A DNA stretch of 64,000 nucleotides, taken from the NCBI GenBank assembly GCA_028571685.1, contig CM053143.1:53809208-53873207 (forward strand). The letters are read 5' to 3'. Below the pieces are notes generated by a model. It did no database searches and had not been told where the DNA came from. It was given only the letters and a program-made list of their open reading frames with translations. Position 1 is the stretch's first letter, and every line of letters begins with the position of its first letter. Of the stretch, positions 34,325-44,665 are shown piece after piece. Made by a program: the position numbers and the translations under genes. This DNA comes from Heterohyrax brucei. Its lineage: Eukaryota > Chordata > Mammalia > Hyracoidea > Procaviidae.

Positions 34325-35409
34325 ATGGCAGCAGCGAACACATACCTATCAATAATTACATTGAATGTCAATGGACTGAATGCTCCAGTAAAGAGACACC
34401 GAGTGTCATCTTCGATCGAAAGACACGACCCATCCATATGTTGTCTACAAGAAACTCACTTGAGACCTAAAGACAGGAACAAACTGAAAATTAAAGGATG
34501 GAAGAATATTATCAAGCGAACAATGAACAAAGAAGAGCAGGGGTGGCAATTCCAATCTCAGACAAAATCAATTTTAATGTCAAATCCACCATTGTGGACA
34601 AAGATGGACACTATTTATTGCTGAAAGGTTCAGTACACAAGCAAGACTTAACTATATTAAACATTTATGCACCTAATGTCGGAGCACCTAAATATGTCGA
34701 AGAAACACTGACTATGCTCAAAAGAGAGTTAGATGACTCCACAGTAATAGTGGGAGACTTTAACACTGCACTCTCATCACTACACAGATCATCTAGAAAA
34801 AAGCTCAGTAAAGATACAGAAGACCTCATTGACACAATTAACCAACTAAACCTCATTGATATATACAGAACTTTCCACCCATCAGCAGACAACTACACCT
34901 TCTTCTCCAGTGCACATGGAACATTCTCCAGAATTGACCACGTGATAGGCCATAATGCAATGCTCAACAAAATCCATACCACTGAATTACTGCAAAGCAT
35001 CTTCTCAGATCATAAAGCCATCAAAGTTGAAATCAATAGCAGAAAAAACATAGATAGAAAGTGGAACTCTTGGAAACTGAACAACATCTTGCTCAAAAAC
35101 ACATGGGTTATAGAGGAAATCAGGGATCAATTAAAGAAATTCATGGATTCCAATGAGAACGAAATCACTTCCTACCAGAACCTATGGGATACAGCCAAAG
35201 CAGTGCTCAGAGGTCTGTTTATCTCCATAAATGCACACATCTGGAAGGAAGAAAGATACCAAATTAAGGAACTAACTCTACAGCTTGAACAAGTAGAAAA
35301 AGAACAACCAGAGGAACCCCTCGAGCACTAGAAGAAAGGAGATCATAAAGATTAGAGTAGAGCTAAATGAATTAGAGAATAGAAAAACAATTGAAAAATT
35401 GAAAAGATC
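34325..35409 (+). pseudogene. L1 ORF2 endonuclease part, truncated
   Basis: The endonuclease domain starts MAAANTYLSIITLNVNGLNA. It keeps CCLQETHLRPKDRNK, then after a frameshift near 34,507 (two bases lost) VGDFNTALSS, FSRIDHVIGHNAMLN and FSDHKAIKVEIN. These include the catalytic Glu, Asp-Asn and Ser-Asp-His residues expected in L1 endonucleases. Continuity ends in the spacer between endonuclease and reverse transcriptase (TLQLEQVEKEQPEEP), where the element itself stops. No reverse transcriptase is present, so it could not have mobilised itself after insertion. Confidence 0.9.
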
Positions 35410-35901
35410 AAAATTACTGTTTTGATCTGGATGACAGAATTCTAACATTCTAAATAGGAGTATCCATTGCACACGAGCACAAAAACGCACCCGGCCTTGT
35501 CTGTGGCTCTATGGAAGTTTGCACAGTGATAATGCAGTCAGAGTTGCACATGCGTCCCAGGCAGGAATTCGCAGTTCCCAGAGAGAATGGTCACTGGGAA
35601 AGTCTAAAGTACACAGCATGGAGCTTCAGCTCCATAGTTCCCTTCTAAGATTCCTTAGATTCCTTAGATTCCTTAGATTCCCTTCTACATCTGCTTTCTC
35701 AGAATTCAGTTTAGTGAACAGTGGGTGCTAGTTTGTCCTATTGTCTCAGCCCACATGTCATGGGATAGAGAAGAGAATTCAAACTTAAAATTAAATTGGG
35801 TTTCCTTGGAACATATTTGAGACATCCCAACAGTGTTAGTTATGTTAGTCCTCACTTTTTCTCCATTTTCTTTCATCTGAGGAAGTTAGAAATACAGTGT
35901 T
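35410..35901. repeat. Unique-looking stretch with 9-bp tandem repeat
   Basis: Unassigned DNA. At about 35,649-35,681 the unit ATTCCTTAG occurs nearly four times in a row. I recognise nothing else. Confidence 0.7.
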
Positions 35902-36211
35902 CTTTTTTTTAAATTAATGATTATTTATTTCTTTATTTGTTGTTTATTATGAGTGGGTGAAAATGTACATTCTCATATAAATTTACATGCTTACCTATAT
36001 GCAGCTTCCACTGCTCTCCCTGCCTGGTGACAGCACACTATTTTTCTCTGTTCCACATGTGTCTCATCCTCCCAACAGCCTCCTCTCCCCTCCTCTCCAT
36101 CCACTCTCCTTCCTCCAGCCAGAGGTCAGCAGGATGGTATCCTATAGATGCATAGAACCATAAAGTGCATCCCATATCTGGTCACTCTGTGTCACCAAAT
36201 TCAATCCATTC
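35902..36211 (-). mobile_element. 5'-truncated L1 3' end, antisense
   Basis: After a T-rich start come GGTGAAAATGTACATTCTC, CAGCTTCCACTGCTCTCCC and CCATAAAGTGCATCCC, then AATTCAATCCATTC. This equals the 3' UTR at 7,680-7,950 and 44,710-44,975. Only about 310 bp remain, a typical truncated copy. 36,212-36,518 shows nothing recognisable. Confidence 0.92.
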
Positions 36212-36518
36212 ATGGCAGCTGAGAGGGAATGGAAGGCAACTACAATAGTAAAATATCTCAGGTTTCCAGGCCCTGCAAGACCACTCAGTCAGCACCGTAT
36301 CCCAGTACCTGGTATGAGGTGAGAAACTCACGGTATCCATAGAGCTGCCAAGACTGAGCAATCCTGATTTAATCTCTTTTTACAACACATAAGATCAGTC
36401 TATAGGATTAAACTGATTCTTTAATTTGTACCAGTTGTTACCAATAGTGCAAGATTTTAGCACCAAATATTGATCTTAAGCTTATTATGACTTTTGTGTA
36501 AATTGGAAACATATCGAT

Positions 36519-36705
36519 TACCATCGAGTTGATTCCAACTCCTGATGATCCAATGTGTGCCAAACCAAACTGGGCTTTGCAGGGCTGTTTTTTCAGAAAT
36601 AGATTGCCAGGGATTTTTTTTCTTCCAGAGAGATTTTGTATGGATTCAAACTGCCAAATTTTTGGTTAGTAGCTGAGTATCTAAACATTTGTGCCATCCA
36701 GGGTC
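36519..36705 (-). mobile_element. AfroSINE-type SINE, antisense
   Basis: TACCATCGAGTTGATTCCAAC, then CTGATGATCCAATGTGTGCC, AGAAATAGATTGCCAGGG, TTTGGTTAGTAGCTGAG and GTGCCATCCAGGG. This is the longer SINE variant also seen at 3,228 and 39,098. 36,706-37,080 contains a short (AAAC)n run and nothing else recognised. Confidence 0.8.
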
Positions 36706-37080
36706 TCTCAAATCCTAAGCGTGATACTACTTTTTTCTTAGATAAAGGCTTCTGTTACATTAGAAAACAAACAAACAAACAAATTAAAAAACTCTAAGGG
36801 TAAGCCATTGTATACATGGCTACTGTTTCTTCAATATAAGCTTCAATTTCCTTATTAATTATCTGTCATGTATGGATATTGAGGAATTTATCATCACAAT
36901 TGCCACAGTCAAGGACAGCAAGGAAAACAAACAAATTTTAGGAGACCTATAAAATGTGATCTAAGAGGCAATTACTAAGCCTACTGCCAGTAACATAAAT
37001 AAAAGCAAAACTGCTCAGGTATAAATTGTTAAGAAAATTCTAAAATGCTAGTGATGAGTCCTTCAAAAACTAAAAAATGC

Positions 37081-37237
37081 AAACCAAGCCCACTACCATA
37101 AAGTCAATTTCAACTCCTAGCAACCCTGTAGGTAAGAGCTGAACTGCCCCATAGAGTTTCCAAGGAGCACCTGGAGGATTTGAGCTGCCAATCTTTTGGT
37201 CAGCAGCTGTAGCACTTAACCACTATGCCACCTGTGT
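37081..37237 (-). mobile_element. AfroSINE, antisense
   Basis: AAACCAAGCCCACTACCATAAAG, then CTGAACTGCCCCATAGAG, GATTTGAGCTGCCAATC and TTAACCACTATGCCACC. The leading AAACCAAGCCCACT is the complement of the 3' tail and is distinct from the micro-insertion core. 37,238-37,549 shows nothing recognisable. Confidence 0.85.
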
Positions 37238-37549
37238 TATGCCTTTTATACAATAGCAAATAACTTATTCTGAACTATCCAAATATTTGTTGAAATGTAG
37301 AACTTGTAAATGATGAACTTGGATTTTTAGCTGAGGTGATTTCAAAGCAAGATCTTAAAGGGCTGTTTGGTTTTTCCTTCCTGCTTGTAGTAAAAATGCA
37401 AGACGAAAGACAAGGACTTCAAAATGAACTGTGTGAGATGGAACAGAACTTGAAGATCTGAAAAATTGTGTTGTACAAAGTTGTACTAGAATTTTCATCA
37501 AAGACATGGCTACATAATCTTTCGTTAAAGAAGTTAAGGCTGTAACTGA

Positions 37550-38490
37550 TATATCTAACCAAACACCACCACAGAAAACTCACCAGCTTCCACTGAAGGG
37601 GACAGAGAAAGAATGAAAAAGAAAAAAAAAAACCCACTGCTTCTTAAAATTATACAGGCAGGAAAACAACCAAAGAAGGTGAATCCGATGTCCTCCAAGA
37701 AAAGATAAGGACCACCCTGGAGCAGCCTGGCGATCAGCAGAACTGCTGGAAAAAGCACAGAAAGCAGAGTAGCCTTGCTATTAAATATGGGGCCACAGCC
37801 TCGAGCTGTCAAAGGGTAGAATCACAGCCTCCTAGGTCTCAAAGAGTCAGATCCTCACCAACTTTCTTACAGAGTGTGGGGCTGCTATACAGCTTGGCCA
37901 AGAGGGTAGGACCGCCACCCAAGCTGTGAACAAGGGGCAGAAGAATAGGACCTTCCTGGCCTGAGAGGGTAGTATTGCCACCCAGACTGACTCAAGAAAC
38001 GAGGCTGCACAAAGCTGAGGTAGCAGAATTGTCATCCCAGAGGCACTGGAAGGTAGAGCTGAAGCCCAGGGCCAAAGGGCCTCCTGCAGAGACTATGGTG
38101 AGCACTCAGGATCTATAGGGGAAGATTGTCACAGCCTAGGTGGTCTTAGAGAAGAGATTTATTTTCAGGTCTTGAGAGCTCAAGTAAATTGTTTTGCTGA
38201 GTTTTGGAATTGCTGGGAGCCTCTTCTCCTGTTTGCGATGGAAGTATCTACCTTGTGCCTGTTCCACCATTGTTTTCGGAAGCAAATAACTTGCAGTCTA
38301 GATTTCATAGGTTCACAGAGAAAGAAGACTTTTGTCCCAGATTGGTATTCAAGTCTCACTACATTTGATTTAGATTTTTCAAAAGATGAGACTTTGAACT
38401 TAGAGTTGGTTTAAGACTTTTGGTATGATGTGATTTGTTGAATGTTTTACATGTGGCAAAAACATGAACTTGGGAGGTCAACAAGTCAGA
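37550..38490 (+). mobile_element. Probable MaLR internal region
   Basis: Non-coding or decayed sequence directly upstream of a MaLR-type LTR. It contains TTTGCTGAGTTTTGGAATTGC, CTGTTCCACCATTGTTTTCGG and GGTTCACAGAGAAAGAAGAC, which I associate with internal parts of MaLR elements. I rely on order and adjacency, not alignment. No retroviral frame is intact. The short frame at 38,172-38,414 has no recognisable domain. Confidence 0.55.
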
Positions 38491-38491
38491 T

Positions 38492-38852
38492 ACTACAGAC
38501 TGAATTATGTCTCCCCCCCCCTTTTTATCATAAATCCTAACCTCTATTCCTGTGGTTGGAAACCCTGGTGGTATAGGGGTTAAGTGCTATGGCTGCTAAC
38601 CAAAAAGTCAGCAGTTCAAATCTTCCAGGCATTCCTCGAAACCTCTACGAGGCAGTTCTACTCTGTCTATAGGGTCAATATAAGTTGGGATAGATTCCAT
38701 GGCTGTGGGTTTGGGGTTTTCTAATGCCTGTGGTCATAATTCCATTTGAGATTGCATTGTTTGTGTTATGTTAAAGAAGCAGGATTAGCATAAGGTTTGT
38801 CTTGTCAATATATTTTGAAATATGTAAAAAACAAATGAGAAGCAGAGATAGA
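38492..38852 (+). mobile_element. MaLR-type LTR, sense, 3'-truncated, with nested SINE
   Basis: Starts TACTACAGACTGAATTATGTC followed by a C run and CATAAATCCTAACCTCTATTC. After the SINE it continues AATTCCATTTGAGATTGC and GAAGCAGGATTAGCATAAGG. The usual end is not seen and the boundary near 38,852 is approximate. 38,853-39,097 is unassigned. Confidence 0.7.
38558..38723 (+). mobile_element. AfroSINE inside the MaLR LTR
   Basis: GGAAACCCTGGTGGTATAGG, then GCTGCTAACCAAAAAGTCAG, CTACTCTGTCTATAGGG and GCTGTGGGTTTGGGGTTTTC. The flanks ATTCCTGTGGTT (38,546-38,557) and ATGCCTGTGGTC (38,724-38,735) match at 10 of 12. Confidence 0.9.
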
Positions 38853-39097
38853 TGATTGTTTTCTATTTGTTTCTTGTCTGCATCCTTTTGAAAATAATAA
38901 AAACTACTTTCCTTGTGCTAATATGTATTTGACTCTGATGGAAGGATGTGCTGTCTTTGGAGCAATCCATATTAGTTATGAGGTTCCTTTTTTTTATGCC
39001 TTCCTAACCTGTGGCCACATTGCATCTTAGTTATGGTTCAGTCAAGCAGGTTCCAACAACATTGTCATGTAAAACATATACATGAATCTATGCTGAG

Positions 39098-39297
39098 ATG
39101 TTGTTGTTAGTGGCCGTCAAGTCTAGTAGGTTCATGGTGAGCCCATGTGTGCAGAGTATAACTTAGCTCCACAAAATTTTTTAAGACTATGATCTTTTAA
39201 AAGCAAATAACCAGTCTTGTCTTCTGAGGTACCTCTGGGTGGGTTGGAATCACCAGTTTTTAATCTAGGAGTCAAGTACATAGTCATTCATATGAGC
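39098..39297 (-). mobile_element. AfroSINE-type SINE, antisense
   Basis: ATGTTGTTGTTAGTGGCCGTC, then GTGAGCCCATGTGTGCAGAG, GTACCTCTGGGTGGGTTGG and AATCTAGGAGTCAAG. This is the longer variant. Confidence 0.75.
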
Positions 39298-39390
39298 TAT
39301 ATTGTTAAGTAAAATGAAAGCAAGATTAAGAACTATGTGACTTTCCTTTTACATAAATATTTAAAAATATTCTATGCATATATGACTACA

Positions 39391-39550
39391 AAAGGGTAAT
39401 CTTGGTTACATAGTGATTAAGCATTACGTCTGCTAGCCAAAAGATTGGCAGTTTGAAACACCAAGCACTCCTTGGAAAGTGTATGGGTCAGTTATGTTCT
39501 ATCTCAGAGGGTCACTGTGAGTCATAATTGACTCAGTGGCAATGGGTGGG
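39391..39550 (+). mobile_element. AfroSINE, sense
   Basis: GGTTACATAGTGATTAAGC, then CTGCTAGCCAAAAGATTGGC, GAGTCATAATTGACTCAG and TGGCAATGGGTGGG. The flanks TATGACTACA (39,381-39,390) and TATGATTATA (39,551-39,560) match at 8 of 10. Confidence 0.85.
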
Positions 39551-39771
39551 TATGATTATACACAGGTAGACTTTCACTGGATAGATAAATCATAAGATAC
39601 ATTAACCAGTTATGAATGAGTTATGCTTCTTGTTGCAGATAATTTTGTACTATATGACCTAAAAAAAAATAAACATAGAATGTGTATTCAAATAAATAGT
39701 CATTTATCAAAGATATTTAAATAACCATGCGTAACAAGTTAAAAATTTCTTATTTGAGGTATTATGGATAA

Positions 39772-39935
39772 ATCATGGATTTTGAAGTCAGGGACACTGG
39801 GTTCAATTACCAGCTCTACACAAATCTGGGGAATATATTCGGCTCTGATGAACTCATTTTTTTTTAATCTAAAATTGGGTTTATAAAAAAACAAAATCTC
39901 ATGGTTCTTGAGAGGAAGTAAATATGCTTACGCTC
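39772..39935 (+). repeat. MIR SINE remnant
   Basis: CATGGATTTTGAAGTCAGGG, then ACACTGGGTTCAATTACCAG, CTCTACACAAATCTGGGG and AATCTAAAATTGGG. Classic MIR order, diverged. Confidence 0.75.
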
Positions 39936-40544
39936 TCTTTACGTCAAAGCTGTTTTTACTTTTACTTTCCATAATAATGAGAGTTTTCATTGAAAGTTTT
40001 GTTAAAGAAGTGATACACTTAGCTAAAGGAAATTAATTTTGCTTTAGGTAAATTTTTAAATTCTCCATGTTCTTAATATAATTTATACCTTTTTAATGCA
40101 GTAGAGTTATCCAAACCAGTAATTACAATATATTTGGGGTATCTCAATTTCTTTAGAGATATAAAAGAACACATTTTTTGAAATTTTTTTCAGTGTTTCA
40201 TTTTGATGCCTTTAAACTTGACAAGAATTCCCATAAACATTTTCCCATATTCCAAAATTGTTTACATCTTGCACCATTTATCATTTTCTCTGCCAATCTA
40301 TTAACTTATTTACTATATATGTATATATATTTTCAACACTTTGAAATTTAAAGACATTATGCTCATTTGCTGCATAAAATTTTTGCATACATTAGAAGAA
40401 CATTCACTCACATAATCACACTTTACATAATTCTCAATACCACAACATTTCCCTGATACAATATTATTGTCTAATCTGCAATCCAAATTCAAATTTAATC
40501 AACTGGTAGATAATAGCTATTTTTATAATAGTCTTTTTAAATTG
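39936..40544. other. No gene recognised
   Basis: About 600 bp of AT-rich sequence with nothing recognisable. Confidence 0.5.
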
Positions 40545-42960
40545 TACTTTAGATGAAGATTTACAGAACAAACTTGCTTCTTACTAAACAAGTACTGCAC
40601 ACTGTTTTATGAACTTGGTTAATAACTCTACATGTCAACATTCTCCCTTCTCAACTTTGGGTTCTTTATTGCCATCTTTCCTATCCCCTCCTACCTTTTA
40701 GTCCTTTCCCCTGGACTGTTGTGCTGCTTAGTCTCATGTTGTTTTATGGGCTCGTTTAATCTTTGACTGCAGGGTAAACATCAGGAGTGACTTCATGACA
40801 CAACTAGAAGAGTGTTCAGGGACCACATTTTCAGGGTTTCTCCAGTCTTTGTCAGACCAGCAAGTCAGGTCTTTCTTTTTGAGTTAGAATTTTATTTTAC
40901 AGTTCTCTCCAGCTCTGTCTCAGATCCTCTGTTGTGTGTCAGTGGTGGTAGCCAGGCATTGTCTAGTTGTACTAGATCTGGTCTGCTGAAGGCCATTGCA
41001 GATCTTTCCAGTGTAGTCTTTCCCATGTTTCTTGTCCTAGACTACAGCTCACAGTCTTTTAAGCAGTCAGACATTACTTACCAAAACAGAATGTAGAACG
41101 TTTTCGTTATAAACTGTGCTATGCCAGGTGAACTAGACATTTCCCATGACCATGGTCCCCACAGCCTTCAGCCCAGCAACCCAGCCCCTCAGGAGTTTGA
41201 ATGTGTCTTTGGAACTTTCATCATCTTGTCTCATACAAGTTGTGCTGCCTTCCCTAGAACTGTGTACTGTCTTACCCTTCACCCAAGTTACCACTTAGCT
41301 ATTTTCTATTTGGTATTTTACCATCCCACTCCTCCTCTCCGTTAAACCATCCAGGATTGCTTCCTGATGGTTTGTGTGTAAACCTTTTCATGAATTTTTA
41401 TAGTAATGGTTTCATACAGCATTTGCTCTTTTGTGATTGACGTATTTTATTCAACATAGTAACTTCCAGTTTCATTCATGTAAGATGTTTTCCAGACTCA
41501 TCATTGCTTTTTATTGTTCCGTAGTACTTCACTGTGTATATGTACCACAAATTGTTTATCTGTTCATCTGCTGATGGGTATTTAGATTGTTTACATATTT
41601 TTGCTGCTGTGAACAATGCTACAATAAACATAGGTATGCATATGTGTACTCATGTGATAACTCTTATTTTGGTAGGATATATTCCTAGGAGTAGGATTGC
41701 TGAATCACATGGTATTTTTATTTGTAACTTTCTAAAGAATAGCCATGTTGTTGGGGAAAAGACAACCCAGAAGACAGAGAGACCCACATGAGCGGATGCC
41801 TACATCAACTTGGGACTGAGACCGGATGGTGCCCGGCCACCACAAGAGATAGCGGCGATGGAGCTCACAAAGTTGAGTCTAACTGGAAACACAACAATAA
41901 AAAGGGGTGCACCCTGATATCTCCATTAAAAGATGACAGTTGATGGTCCAGCAGTTTCAGGATTTCCCTGGGAGCATAGACTCTGGCCCTGATGCTGCCC
42001 TTGCCCATAAATCATAACAAAGGTCTACTCCTCGTACACAAATGGATTGGACTTGGCGACTCAGAGTGACCATATGTTGGGTGCACTTTATGATTCTATG
42101 CATCTATAGAACATCATCCTGCTGACCTCTGGCTGGAGGAAGTAGAGTGAGTGGAGAGGAGAGTAAAGGAGACTGTTGGTAAGATGAGACATGTATGGAG
42201 CAGAGAGGAATAGTGTGCTGTCGCAGGGCAGGGAGAGCAGTGGAAGCTGCATATAGGTGGGCATGCAAATTTATATGGGAATGTACATTTTCACTCTATA
42301 ATAATTAAAAAAAAAAAAGAATAACCATGTTGTTTTCAAACTGGTTGTATTGTTTTGCAGTCCTAATTTGTTACTTTGTGTTTTATTGGTGCCAATAATG
42401 ATGGAGTGAGACACTATCTCATTGTGGTTTGGATTTGCAGTTCTCTAACGACTAGTGATTGTGAACATTTCCTCACATGTGTCTGTTAGCTACTTGAATG
42501 CCTTCTTTGGCTAAGTATCTGTTTATTTCCTTTGCCTATTTTTTAATTGTGTTATTTATCGTTTTCTTGCAAAGTTGCTGGATTTGTTACAGCCATTTTT
42601 TCCCCCCAAAAGTCTATAGGTTCTCTTTTTAATCTTTTTTTGTGAAGTTATTTGATAAGCCTAGTGTTGACCTTTTAGTTCTGTGTGGTTGGTTATAGTT
42701 TGTATCCTGTTAATGCCATGTATTAGGACCTCTAGCATTGATTTTATCTTATTTTTTTTTCTTCTATGATCTTTATTGTTTTTGGTTTTATGTCTAGGTC
42801 TTTGATCTATTTTAAATTAGTTTCTGTGTATGGTACGAGGTATGGCTCTTATTTTTCTGCACGTAGACAACTGGTTTTGCCAGCAACACTCGTTAAAATA
42901 AAAATATTGTCTTTTCCTCATTTATAATAGACTTTGTAGCTCTTTTATCCCAGTTTCACA
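40545..42960 (-). mobile_element. Old L1, 3' part, antisense, with younger L1 nested
   Basis: The plus strand first shows a complement of an older-type L1 3' UTR (40,545-41,430), then the complement of the ORF2 C-terminus: CATTGCTTTTTATTGTTCCG, then GTACTTCACTGTGTATATG, AATGCTACAATAAACATAGG and GGATTGCTGAATCACATGG. A sense L1 3' end interrupts at 41,753-42,318. The old L1 then continues to about 42,960 (CTCATTGTGGTTTGG, TTTGATCTATTTTAAATTAG, ACTGGTTTTGCCAGCAACAC). No open frame of note remains. Confidence 0.87.
41753..42318 (+). mobile_element. 5'-truncated young L1 3' UTR, sense, with target duplication
   Basis: About 565 bp of the same 3' UTR as the L1s at 7.7 and 44.7 kb (GACCGGATGGTGCCCGGCC, then GATTCTATGCATCTATAG), ending in ATTAAAAAAAAAAAA. 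The flanks AAAGAATAGCCATGTTGTT (41,734-41,752) and AAAGAATAACCATGTTGTT (42,316-42,334) differ at one of 19 positions. It is a textbook truncated insertion into the old L1. Confidence 0.95.
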
Positions 42961-43968
42961 GTCTAATCCAAGACCACACAGTGCACTCAGTTTTCAACTC
43001 TGTAGTAGTTCCTCAAACTTTGTCTTTTAGATCTTAACATGTTTAATGATTATATGTCACTTATTTTACAGAATGTCCTTTTACTCAAGTTTGCATGGAG
43101 TTACATCACAATTATATTTTTAAGTTATGTATTTTAGGTAAAAAAAACCACTGACTCAATAGTATGTTTTTCTTAATCCATTATATCAAAAAGCACAATT
43201 TGTTCCAATAATGTAGACTTTAACTGTTATTGTGTTGTTACAGTGACATCTGACAGATTTCTTCACTGTAAAGTGATTCTTTAAATATAATTTATTTGTA
43301 GAGAGATATTTTGTAATAATGTAAATATGCTAGTTGTAGCCAATCTTTCATCAGCTTGATTTAGCATCTATTGATGATTTTGTAACTTCATCATTACTTC
43401 ATATCTTTTGGACATGAATATAAGAGACAACTTGTCAGTCTCTGCCATTCATTTGTTCATTCATTATGTTATTTCCCTTATTATGGACTCAGTAATTTTA
43501 TTCAGTAAACCTGAGTTAACATTAATTCAATGAGTTATTGTATTCATTGATGCTCAAATTGTCCCAGGTCTGGCCAATAAACAAGGGCTTTGAGCAGACA
43601 CCTCTGTCTTTTCATTATCCTCACCTTCTACTCAGTGCTACTTACTTTGTAGCACTGGAAGACCTTTCAGGGTCATCTAGTATTCTGCTTCTCCAAGAAC
43701 TTGAATCAACCTTTGCTGTTTATAATTCTAGTTAGTAGTGTACAAATTTTGGAGAACAAGATCTGGGTACCAGATGGACTCAGTTTTGTGTATTTGCTTC
43801 TACAACTTTGTGTCAAACTGAGATAGAAAATATATGAATGAATATGAACATGCATATTTACGTTTCAATGCAAAAATATAAGATACATTCCATTCTAACC
43901 TCTTTCCATATTTGTAACTGAGAATTTTGCTGTTGATGTGGAGAGAGATATATTATAAGAAAAAAGAA
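42961..43968. other. No gene recognised
   Basis: About 1 kb of AT-rich unique-looking DNA. A short frame at 43,538-43,735 has no domain that I recognise. Confidence 0.5.
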
Positions 43969-44053
43969 AAACACTGCCATTGAGATGATTTGGACTTTTG
44001 GCAACCCTGTGTGTTACTGAGTAGAATTACTCCAGATAGTTTTTCTTTTAGTT
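43969..44053 (-). mobile_element. AfroSINE fragment, antisense
   Basis: AACACTGCCATTGAGATGATTTGG, shortened here, and GAGTAGAATTACTCCAG match the first third of an antisense SINE. A further piece, GCTGAGTGGGTTTGAACTG at 44,671, may be its continuation after about 600 bp of foreign sequence; the L1 at 44,698 then cuts it off. Confidence 0.55.
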
Positions 44054-44665
44054 AAAAAAAAAAAGCAAGTTTTATTCAGCATATATTCAAAAAGACACAG
44101 GTTGGGAAATGACAAGCATGTAGCCAATGCCATGTTTACCCCAGTTCAAGGAATATTACAAAGCAGGTAAGAATGGGAAAAGGAAAAAGTATGCTACCCA
44201 GGCATGTCTGCCCCAATACAAGGGCCATTATAGAGCAATAAGTGTACATTAATATTACAAATGGACAAAATTATTGAAAACTTCACATTTGCACAGATTA
44301 GCTAGAAACTGTGCTCTAACATTTTGATTTGTCATTTTTAACAATCTTTGGTACAGGTTTTAGTGAAGACAGTCTAATCAATTTTCTATTCATTAAATGC
44401 TAATAGAAAAAAAGAGTGGAAAATCCTTTGTTTTCTGTTTTATGATTTGTTTATGTGAAAGATTCCTTAGATGATAATTTCCTACATTATTTTAGCTGTA
44501 GTCTTGATGCATCAGGGCTGAGTTGCTGTGTCCTTTTAAGTACTTGTAAGTTCTGGCTCCAGCTGGATCACATTTTAGTACAAGGAATAATGACTCTTAT
44601 ATTATCTTCTAGATTACAATAGAATTTGATACTCCCCCAACCTCCTGTCCACTCTTTCTTCCGCA
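44054..44665. other. Unassigned insert between two SINE pieces
   Basis: About 610 bp, starting after an A run, with no repeat that I recognise. It may be an insertion into the SINE or the SINE pieces may be unrelated. Confidence 0.4.

Larger units (their letters stand above)
31919..35409 (+). mobile_element. L1, 5' half only, with target duplications
   Basis: Begins at the true L1 5' terminus GGGGGCGGAGTCAAGATGGC and continues through 5' UTR, ORF1, spacer and the first kilobase of ORF2. It stops within AATTGAAAAGATC at about 35,409. The flanks TCAAAATTACTCCTTTG (31,903-31,919) and TCAAAATTACTGTTTTG (35,408-35,424) match at 15 of 17, with a 1-2 bp overlap into the element. The 3' half of ORF2, the 3' UTR and the polyA tail are absent, which is unusual for a target-primed insertion. 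A micro-insertion sits in the spacer at 34,084. Confidence 0.92.

Noticed and set aside
37081..37237. A further micro-insertion because of AAACCAAGCCCACT
   Set aside because: It is the ordinary 3' tail of a full antisense AfroSINE, not an isolated 20-30 bp insert.
44054..44665. A processed pseudogene, suggested by an A run next to TTTATT
   Set aside because: The A run and the TTTATT are in the wrong relative orientation for an inserted mRNA 3' end, and no open frame is present.
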